Assembly: GCA_002307095.1 (NCBI GenBank)
Contig: DBTO01000092.1
Span: forward strand, 42,215-50,068
DNA length: 7,854 nucleotides
Reading direction: 5' to 3'
Origin: Sulfurospirillum sp. UBA1314
GTDB lineage: Bacteria > Campylobacterota > Campylobacteria > Campylobacterales > Sulfurospirillaceae
The notes beneath the pieces were generated by a model, which worked only from the letters and a program-made list of their open reading frames with translations, searched no databases and was not told where the DNA came from. Below are positions 1 to 5,260 of the stretch, one piece after another. How positions within the stretch are numbered: the stretch's first letter is position 1; every line of letters starts with the position of its first letter. A program made the translations under genes and the position numbers.

Positions 1-462
1 ATAATTTTTAGACTCTTCAAGTCTTTTTTCTCCTAAATTTGCTTTACTCAAACACTCAAAACTATACTTAATCAGTCTTTTGGCGGCAAAAGGTTTGTTG
101 CACACGGTGCAATACTGGGTATCGAGTTCCCCTCGTTGAATCAAGGCAGATTTGTCAAATTTAACAGCAAGTTCAAACTCTTCGCTGAGCTTAATAGCAC
201 CTGTTGGGCAGACTTCATCGCATCTACCACAAAAGATACAACGTCCACAGTCAAATTCCCACACAAGTTTGGTTTTATCTTCATTAAATACAACGGTAAT
301 CGCATTGGAAGGGCATGCTATACCACATGCGGCACAACCAATGCAAAGGTCATAGATGTAAGCGGGTTTTCCCCGAAAATTATCGGCAACCTTATAAGGC
401 TCAAACGGATATTTATGGGTTGCATCGCCATATTTTTTACTAATATCAAGAAGTTTCATCAT
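1..462 (-). CDS. hyfH: HyfH/HycF, 2x[4Fe-4S] electron-transfer subunit of hydrogenase-4 (3' end cut by the window)
   Basis: This is the NuoI-like ferredoxin subunit that relays electrons within the hydrophilic arm of the hydrogenase, between the polyferredoxin side and the small subunit/NiFe site. 154 residues are visible, still open at the window edge; E. coli HyfH is about 180 residues. Two ferredoxin motifs are seen: C40-x2-C43-x2-C46-x3-C50-P and C75-x2-C78-x2-C81-x3-C85-P. A further CTVC pair (C118, C121) followed by KPFA resembles the first half of the zinc-ribbon-like Cys pairs of HycF/HyfH; its partner CxxC would lie off the window. The N-terminus MMKLLDISKKYG and the segment FRGKPAY fit the family. 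The start is chosen from the ATG overlapping the hyfG stop (ATGA); a second ATG follows at 459. An AAGGA ribosome-binding site lies 6 bases before the first ATG. The right end and identity are firm; the left end is truncated by the window, not by mutation. Confidence 0.93.
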   Translation of the reverse strand, partial: MMKLLDISKKYGDATHKYPFEPYKVADNFRGKPAYIYDLCIGCAACGIACPSNAITVVFNEDKTKLVWEFDCGRCIFCGRCDEVCPTGAIKLSEEFELAVKFDKSALIQRGELDTQYCTVCNKPFAAKRLIKYSFECLSKANLGEKRLEESKNY

Positions 463-2198
463 CTTAGATCCTTCATAGGACTGTTTTTAAGTGTCTTTGA
501 GAATTCTTTTAAATCTTTATTCGTTAAAATTTTACTCTTTTTGCTCTTGATGTCCACAACGGTGATACGCTCTGTACACGAATAACAAGGATCCAGACTA
601 CAAACGATCAGTGCAGCATCGGCAATAGTGTTTCCTCTAAATTGAAAACGTAGACTTGGCCAGTTGTTGTACGTAGCTGCCCTACATCTCCAACGGAAGA
701 CTTTTTGCGCACTGCCTTGCATAATCCAGTGAACATTCTCTCCGCGAGGCGCTTCAACATAGGCTAAAGCGAAATCTTCGGGTTTAACATGGAATGTTGG
801 ATCAATAATAATTGCCGTTTGAGGCATCAACTCAAAACATTGGCGGATGATAGAGACAGAACTTTTAAGTTCCATATAGCGCACCATCTCTCTGGCAAAT
901 ACATCGCCACCTTCAACAACAGCAACATTAAACTCTATTTGTTTAAAAAAGTCGTAAGGATGGTCGTAACGTGTGTCACGCTTGATGCCGCTTCCTCTGA
1001 TATTTGGTCCAACAGCAGAAAAATCGCGTGCGACTTGTTTATCAAGAATACCCACACCTTTCCATCTTTTCATTTGGCGTGGATCATCCATCACCGCATC
1101 CCACACTTCATCTGCTTGTGTTTCGATGATTTTAAGAATTCGTAGGCTCTCTTTTATCTCATGCCCAGTCATATCGCGTCTAAGTCCACCCATGACAACG
1201 TTACCATAGGTTTTTCGACCTCCTGTAACGAGTTCAGCCAGTTTCATAGAGTATTCACGGATTCTAAAAATATGCATGAAAGCATTATAGTTACCAGTTA
1301 CTTCACATGCAAGTCCGATGTTGAGCAAATGGCTGTGGAGGCGTTCGATTTCTGAACAGATGATGCGAATCGCCTGAGCACGCGCAGGAATCTCTAAATT
1401 GATCGCTTTTTCTGCCGCTTCAATACATGCAATCGCATGCGCATAGCCACAAATACCACACACACGCTCAGCCAAATAGCCCATCTGATCGTAATTCATA
1501 CGGTTTTCAGCGAGTTTTTCCATGCCTCTGTGTTGGTAAAAAAGTCGGTAATCGGCATCGACAATGGTATCACCATCGCAAAAAAGTCTAAAATGCCCCG
1601 GCTCATCAGCCGTTACATGTAAAGGTCCAAGAGGCACATCAATGATGCCCGAACCTTCAGGTCTTAAGAACTCATATTCAGGTTCATTGTAGTGCTCTTT
1701 CATGTCAGGACGGTAGCGATAGTCCATCGCATCTTTACGAAGTGGAAACAGGTTATCCGGCCAATCATCACTGAGTACCAGTCGTCTTTTATCTGGCAAC
1801 CCTTCCGCAACAAGCCCAAACATATCGTACGCTTCTCTCTCATACCAAACACACGCAGGAACTAAAGGTGTAACTGAGGGATAAGTGAGACTATCCGGTG
1901 AAATCAGCACTTTAATAGTGACAAAGCACTTCTCATCTTGGGCTATCTCATCGCCCGCAAACATTTTGCCACCTTCCATGGAAAGTGCGTAGTAGAGGGC
2001 ATAATGTTTATTGATGCTGCGTTCATCATTGGCAATCATTGTTGAGAGATAGCCACCCATATCGTAATACAAAAAGCGAACGGCTTCTGGAAGATCATTG
2101 ACTTCCACTAAAGCGGTGACTTGATCTTCACATTGTCTGGTGACTTCTAAAATTTTAATTTTAGCTCCTAGAGCTTCTATAAATCTATCGCATTTCAT
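459..2198 (-). CDS. hyfG: HyfG/HycE, catalytic large subunit of group 4 [NiFe]-hydrogenase (NuoC-NuoD fusion type)
   Basis: This is the catalytic subunit that reduces protons to H2 at a NiFe(CN)2CO centre, on the cytoplasmic side. It has 579 residues, against roughly 555-570 in E. coli HyfG/HycE. Residues about 1-165 form the NuoC-like 30 kDa domain, with the signature WYEREAYDMFG at 118-128. Residues about 180-544 are the NuoD/NiFe large-subunit domain. The proximal nickel ligands are C247 and C250 in ERVCGICGYAH, and the distal ligands C538 and C541 in DPCYSCTER. All four nickel cysteines are present, so it should be active. The 35 residues after R544 (ITVVDIKSKKSK...) match the tail that, in HycE, the HycI endopeptidase removes after the equivalent Arg; maturation by a HycI-like protease is inferred. 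The ATG start lies 8 bases after the hyfF TAG, with AGGA as ribosome-binding site overlapping that stop. The stop TGA overlaps the hyfH start. Confidence 0.97.
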   Translation of the reverse strand: MKCDRFIEALGAKIKILEVTRQCEDQVTALVEVNDLPEAVRFLYYDMGGYLSTMIANDERSINKHYALYYALSMEGGKMFAGDEIAQDEKCFVTIKVLISPDSLTYPSVTPLVPACVWYEREAYDMFGLVAEGLPDKRRLVLSDDWPDNLFPLRKDAMDYRYRPDMKEHYNEPEYEFLRPEGSGIIDVPLGPLHVTADEPGHFRLFCDGDTIVDADYRLFYQHRGMEKLAENRMNYDQMGYLAERVCGICGYAHAIACIEAAEKAINLEIPARAQAIRIICSEIERLHSHLLNIGLACEVTGNYNAFMHIFRIREYSMKLAELVTGGRKTYGNVVMGGLRRDMTGHEIKESLRILKIIETQADEVWDAVMDDPRQMKRWKGVGILDKQVARDFSAVGPNIRGSGIKRDTRYDHPYDFFKQIEFNVAVVEGGDVFAREMVRYMELKSSVSIIRQCFELMPQTAIIIDPTFHVKPEDFALAYVEAPRGENVHWIMQGSAQKVFRWRCRAATYNNWPSLRFQFRGNTIADAALIVCSLDPCYSCTERITVVDIKSKKSKILTNKDLKEFSKTLKNSPMKDLR

Positions 2199-2206
2199 GA
2201 GGAGTC

Positions 2207-3676
2207 CTATTGTTTCATTATGGTTTTAACGCTCTCATCAAGGAGCAGGGTAAACGAATCAAACTGCCACACGCCAAACGCTACAATCAAAATAGCCAAG
2301 GCAATCAATGGAAAGTTTTCACCTAATTTCATTTCACTGTTATGCTCTACTTTGCCTTCTACTTTACCAAAGGTTGCAAGGAAAAAGTGCGAAAAGTCAG
2401 CGATAAAGATGATGGCTAGAGCAACGGCAAATAGACCCATTAAAAGGTACGATCCATCAATGGCTGCCGCTTTAAAAATTAAAAATTCGCTCACGAAAAT
2501 TGCAAAGCCTGGCACACCGACCAACGAACAGATGGCAATACCAAAGAGTACGGCAGTGAGTGGTGCTATGTGTATCATACCTCCCATTTTGGTCATATCT
2601 TTCGTACCATAGATCCTGGCGATATTTCCCGTGGAGCAAAAGGCGAGTGCTTTTGTAAAAGAGTGCGCGGCACAGTGAAAGAGGGCTGCAAACAGTCCAA
2701 TCGCGCCACCAACCCCGAGTCCAAAAGCAATGACACCCATGTGAGCAATGGAGTGATACGCAAACATACGCTTAACGTTGTGTTGGCGAATCAAGAAAAA
2801 GGAAGAGATAAAAAGTGTCAATGTTCCACTGATAATCATCACATTTTGCACAAAATCAAATCCAGCACCATTGGCAACAATAGCATAATAACGGATGAGC
2901 CCTAGCATCGCACATTTTAAAAGCACACCTGAGAGCAGCGCTGATGTGGGTGCTGGTCCTTCGGCATGGACATCGGGTAGCCATGTATGCGTAGGGGCAA
3001 GTCCAGCTTTTGTACCAAATCCAATGAGGGCAAAGATAAAGACGAGTTTTAAAGCCATTGTATCTATACTTGCTGCATTAGCCAGAAGATTGGTGTAGAG
3101 CATTGCTTCGCCTTCTACCTTACCATTGGCGGCTGAGTAGAGCAAAATGGTTGCGTAAAGTGCAAAGGCAAGACCGATACTGCATAAAACAATGTATTTG
3201 TAGCCACTCTCGGTAGAGCTTTTATCTTTTTTAACAGCAACGAGAAAAACAGAAGCGAGCGTCGTTGCCTCAATTGCTGCCCACATAAAGGCAATGTTAT
3301 TGCAGACAACACTTAAACTCATTGTTGCTGTAAAGATGAAACTAAGCGCAAAGTAGTTTTTAACTTCTCTAAGAGTGATATGTCCCTCTTCCAATTCCCA
3401 TTTCATGTAGGTTGTAGCATAAATATTGACCAATAATCCAGTAATTGCGATCAGTGATAAAAAAATGGCACCTAATGAATCCAAGAAAATAAAGTTATGA
3501 AAGGCGGAGAGTTCCGCTCCCTCTACCACTTTTCCCACCGCCGATAAAAGAAGTGCTGAGACCGCTATACTTAAGAGAATATGGAGGTTTTGTAAGAGCT
3601 TGAACTTAAGTGGCATAACAAACATAATGACACCACATACAAAAGGTAGGGTTAGTATTAGGAAAAGAATATTCAT
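2207..3676 (-). CDS. hyfF: HyfF, antiporter-like (NuoL/M/N, MrpA/D family) membrane subunit
   Basis: This is an integral inner-membrane subunit of the proton-conducting family related to NuoL/NuoM/NuoN and Mrp antiporters. It is expected to form part of the ion-translocating arm of the hydrogenase. It has 489 mostly hydrophobic residues with about 13-14 predicted membrane spans by eye, slightly shorter than E. coli HyfF (about 526). Diagnostic positions are E136 in the WAAIEATTL segment (the conserved TM5 glutamate), K223 in GTKAG (the TM7 lysine), and the adjoining APTHTWLPDVHAEGP loop at 226-241, which is a family hallmark. The Glu/Lys pair needed for proton transfer is therefore intact. 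The ATG start has a strong AAGGGG ribosome-binding site that overlaps the end of hyfE; one base separates the two genes. I call it hyfF rather than hyfD because it lies between hyfE and hyfG and has the HAEGPAPTSALLSG form of the signature. Whether it actually pumps is not shown by sequence. Confidence 0.93.
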   Translation of the reverse strand: MNILFLILTLPFVCGVIMFVMPLKFKLLQNLHILLSIAVSALLLSAVGKVVEGAELSAFHNFIFLDSLGAIFLSLIAITGLLVNIYATTYMKWELEEGHITLREVKNYFALSFIFTATMSLSVVCNNIAFMWAAIEATTLASVFLVAVKKDKSSTESGYKYIVLCSIGLAFALYATILLYSAANGKVEGEAMLYTNLLANAASIDTMALKLVFIFALIGFGTKAGLAPTHTWLPDVHAEGPAPTSALLSGVLLKCAMLGLIRYYAIVANGAGFDFVQNVMIISGTLTLFISSFFLIRQHNVKRMFAYHSIAHMGVIAFGLGVGGAIGLFAALFHCAAHSFTKALAFCSTGNIARIYGTKDMTKMGGMIHIAPLTAVLFGIAICSLVGVPGFAIFVSEFLIFKAAAIDGSYLLMGLFAVALAIIFIADFSHFFLATFGKVEGKVEHNSEMKLGENFPLIALAILIVAFGVWQFDSFTLLLDESVKTIMKQ

Positions 3677-3677
3677 T

Positions 3678-3899
3678 TTATCCCCTTAAATTTATAGCTT
3701 TAGATGTGTCAAGACTCTCATAGGCAGCGTAAAATCGCTTCGCTAAAATACTCATAATCACAACGGCAAAGATTGCATCAGTCAAAATACCAACCTCAAC
3801 AAGCTCATGTGAGGTGTATGCCATGAGCGCAAGGCTCAAGTGAATGCCATTTTCAAAAAGGCAGTAAGCAAGAATTTGTTTTATAAATGAGTTTCTCAA
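3678..3899 (-). CDS. hyfE: HyfE, C-terminal part (NuoK-like core), translated from a TTG or by readthrough
   Basis: This is the second half of the NuoK/MrpC-like HyfE membrane subunit. Its 73 residues align with the last third of E. coli HyfE as I remember it. It contains QILAYCLFENGIHLSLAL, where the Glu corresponds to the essential membrane glutamate of NuoK, then HELVEVGILTDAIFAVVIM, then a short basic tail ending NLRG. Two membrane spans are evident, ahead of a cytoplasmic tail. The frame is the same as the upstream hyfE piece, from which it is separated only by TGA and three sense codons. If made separately, the start is TTG at 3899, preceded by GAGG with a 7-base spacer. No ATG precedes the conserved region. 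It is one base from hyfF, and the hyfF ribosome-binding site lies in its last codons. The conservation argues that this part is under selection; whether it exists as a separate polypeptide is unknown. Confidence 0.8.
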   Translation of the reverse strand: MRNSFIKQILAYCLFENGIHLSLALMAYTSHELVEVGILTDAIFAVVIMSILAKRFYAAYESLDTSKAINLRG

Positions 3900-3905
3900 A
3901 ATAAA
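3881..3905 (-). other. Weak hairpin just after the in-frame hyfE TGA
   Basis: On the coding strand TTTAT (3905-3901) can pair with ATAAA (3884-3880), and TGAG (3898-3895) with CTCA (3891-3888), around an AAA loop with a small internal TT/TTT bulge. The TTG candidate start lies partly inside the stem. The structure is AU-rich and small, it begins only 3 bases after the TGA, and its loop lacks the GU-containing apex of known bacterial SECIS elements. It could modulate restart of translation or be chance. Confidence 0.25.
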
Positions 3906-3906
3906 G

Positions 3907-3910
3907 CCTC
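3907..3910 (-). promoter_or_regulatory. GAGG ribosome-binding-like site for TTG restart of hyfE part 2
   Basis: GAGG is formed by the last two bases of the TGA stop and the following two bases, and stands 7 bases upstream of TTG (3899-3897). This is ideal Shine-Dalgarno spacing. It is the main sequence argument that the downstream piece of hyfE may be initiated on its own by translationally coupled restart. Confidence 0.5.
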
Positions 3911-3911
3911 A
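3909..3911 (-). other. In-frame TGA interrupting hyfE
   Basis: The codon series around this point is ATG ATG GGA ATT TGA GGC TTT ATT TTG AGA AAC, all in one frame. Both sides align without a gap to one continuous HyfE; in my remembered alignment the TGA falls opposite a hydrophobic (Leu) position in a membrane span. Reading through would give about 215 residues, compared with 216 for E. coli HyfE. The interruption is thus a single codon and not a frameshift. Explanations are a natural gene split with restart, a point mutation, a sequencing error, or recoding. Confidence 0.9.
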
Positions 3912-4325
3912 AATTCCCATCATAAAGATAAACGACGCTGCATAGAGTGGCAGTACATCTTTAAAGAGTGAGAAATGAATGAAAACCTTATAAAACATCA
4001 TTGAAACAGCAAGTGAAAAGCTTAATGCAACAACTGGCGATATAAAAAAGCCACCTACTGGTTCATCTTCAACAACAACACCGAGTCGCTTAACAAGACT
4101 GAGTAAATAAAGAGGCACACAGATCACTTTAATGACAAAAGCTGTGATTGCCCATACCAGTAGCTCGTGAGAACCGTATTTAAAATATAGAGCCAAAAAG
4201 ATAACAACCAGTAAAAGTGTTTGTAAAGCATATGCTTTAATGCTATGACGGTATTGTCTAAAACTAAATACCGCAAAACTTGTTACCATCATTAAAACCG
4301 CAACGATATCAATAATATTTGCCAT
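3909..4325 (-). CDS. hyfE: HyfE, N-terminal part, ending at an in-frame TGA
   Basis: This is the first two thirds of the HyfE membrane subunit of hydrogenase-4, which sits in the membrane arm next to HyfC and the antiporter-like subunits. It has 138 residues from the ATG at 4325 (MANIIDIVAVLMM). An upstream in-frame ATG at 4364 would add 13 residues but lies inside hyfC, so it is less likely. Four hydrophobic spans are apparent: about 3-20, 28-46, 54-78 and 90-108, with a final span around 118-136. The segment ELLVWAITAFVIKVICVPL matches the remembered E. coli LLIWSASAFITKVLLVPL region well. The start is 2 bases after the hyfC stop, with GGGAA about 7 bases upstream as a modest ribosome-binding site. 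It stops at TGA after FMMGI, before the NuoK-like functional core, so alone it would be an incomplete HyfE. Confidence 0.85.
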   Translation of the reverse strand: MANIIDIVAVLMMVTSFAVFSFRQYRHSIKAYALQTLLLVVIFLALYFKYGSHELLVWAITAFVIKVICVPLYLLSLVKRLGVVVEDEPVGGFFISPVVALSFSLAVSMMFYKVFIHFSLFKDVLPLYAASFIFMMGI

Positions 4326-4327
4326 AG

Positions 4328-5248
4328 TTAAATTCCCATAATATAGAGTACTAAAGAAGCACATGAAACAGAGAGTGCAAAGAGCATTGTTCTTTTCATC
4401 CCTTTGTTAATCGTGAATCTTGGTCCAAAGTTATCGATAAAAACTCCCATAACATAAAGAAAGCCGACTTCTGCTAGAAAAACAATCAAGGACAAGAGTG
4501 GATGTTCAAATCTCCATGGCATAAAAATGACAAGGAAAAATCCCAATACTGCAAATTGCTTGAGCAGTATGGCGACATCAATGATGGCAAAATCTTTACC
4601 ACAAAATTCTCCCAAAACACCTTCTTGTAGCTCTTGTTCTGCCTCTGCTAAGTCATAAGGTTTTCTGCCTGTTTCAACATACATTACCCATAAAAAAGCG
4701 GTTGAAGCAATAGAAAATGAAGGAATGGCATAACCGTAAGTGCCTTCTTGCACCAAAGAAGTGATAAACGGCAAGTTGGAGCTTCCCGTTCCCATCATCA
4801 CAACGATGAGACAAATCACAGCAACTTCTTCGGTGTAAAAACCGATGGTTCCTTCCCTGCTCGCACTCACTCCTGCAAAAGGATTTGCTGTATCAATACC
4901 TGCAACAATAAAAATAAACCGAAACAGAGCACCCAAATAGAGCAAAACAAATATGTCAGAAAATTGTGACAAAATAACAGAATGCGTACTATAAGTAATC
5001 GGTAAGGCACAAAACATCGCCGCAGCAGTAATAAACATCAAATAGGGAGATATTTGATAGATATAACTGGTACTGTGTGATTTGGTTCTACCTCTTTTGA
5101 GCAATTTATAAATGTCATAATAGGTTTGAAAAACGCTCGGTCCTATACGTGACTGAAATTTGGCTCTTAGTTTCCTTGAAATTCCATCAAAGAGAGGAGC
5201 GACCAATATAGCTGAAACAAGTTGTAATAGTAAATAAAAAAAATCCAT
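4328..5248 (-). CDS. hyfC: HyfC/HycD, NuoH-like membrane anchor subunit
   Basis: This is the NuoH-family integral membrane protein that joins the hydrophilic catalytic arm to the ion-translocating membrane arm. It has 306 residues from the chosen start, against about 307-315 in E. coli HycD/HyfC, with about eight membrane spans. Family segments visible are FQSRIGPSVFQTYYDIYKLL (about 31-50), GVSASREG (126-133), and RKPYDLAEAEQELQEG (195-210), which corresponds to the acidic NuoH loop (DLxEAExEL) facing the small subunit. The open frame extends 16 codons further upstream to an ATG at 5296, but that lies inside hyfB. The ATG at 5248 has a near-perfect AGGAGAGGA site 3-11 bases before it, so I use it. 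The gene starts 11 bases after the hyfB stop and ends 2 bases before hyfE. Its last codons (IMGI) resemble the end of the hyfE N part. Confidence 0.94.
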   Translation of the reverse strand: MDFFYLLLQLVSAILVAPLFDGISRKLRAKFQSRIGPSVFQTYYDIYKLLKRGRTKSHSTSYIYQISPYLMFITAAAMFCALPITYSTHSVILSQFSDIFVLLYLGALFRFIFIVAGIDTANPFAGVSASREGTIGFYTEEVAVICLIVVMMGTGSSNLPFITSLVQEGTYGYAIPSFSIASTAFLWVMYVETGRKPYDLAEAEQELQEGVLGEFCGKDFAIIDVAILLKQFAVLGFFLVIFMPWRFEHPLLSLIVFLAEVGFLYVMGVFIDNFGPRFTINKGMKRTMLFALSVSCASLVLYIMGI

Positions 5249-5251
5249 TTG

Positions 5252-5260
5252 TCCTCTCCT
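5252..5260 (-). promoter_or_regulatory. Strong ribosome-binding site deciding the hyfC start
   Basis: AGGAGAGGA stands 3 bases before the ATG at 5248-5246; its first AGGAG gives a spacing of 7. It supports the internal Met (MDFFYLLL) over the longer frame beginning in hyfB, and it is the most extended ribosome-binding sequence in the window. Confidence 0.85.

Noticed and set aside
1..462. hyfH as a truncated pseudogene
   Set aside because: The frame is still open at the first base of the window with both cluster motifs intact; the missing end is due to the window boundary.
136..585. 149-residue plus-strand open frame across the hyfG/hyfH junction
   Set aside because: It is antisense to two well-conserved genes, matches no family I recognise, and reads as the complement of ferredoxin and hydrogenase coding sequence.
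2196..2209. AGGACTCCT self-complementary sequence at the hyfF/hyfG junction as a regulatory hairpin
   Set aside because: The arms are separated by one base, which cannot close a loop; it is simply the hyfG ribosome-binding site.
2220..2612. 130-residue plus-strand open frame within hyfF
   Set aside because: It is a shadow of a hydrophobic membrane gene; its Ser/Thr/Lys/Pro-rich composition and lack of domain are typical of antisense frames.
3115..3312. 65-residue minus-strand frame in hyfF and a similar short one in hyfB (5868-6068)
   Set aside because: These are out-of-frame readings inside intact, recognised genes, with no supporting features.
3880..3911. Frameshift as the cause of the hyfE break
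   Set aside because: Both pieces are in the same reading frame, with stop and downstream codons collinear; only one codon is abnormal.
4326..4364. Longer hyfE start at 4364 giving 13 extra residues
   Set aside because: It lies wholly within hyfC and its first residues (MCFFSTLYYGN) do not fit the family N-terminus; the ATG at 4325 does.
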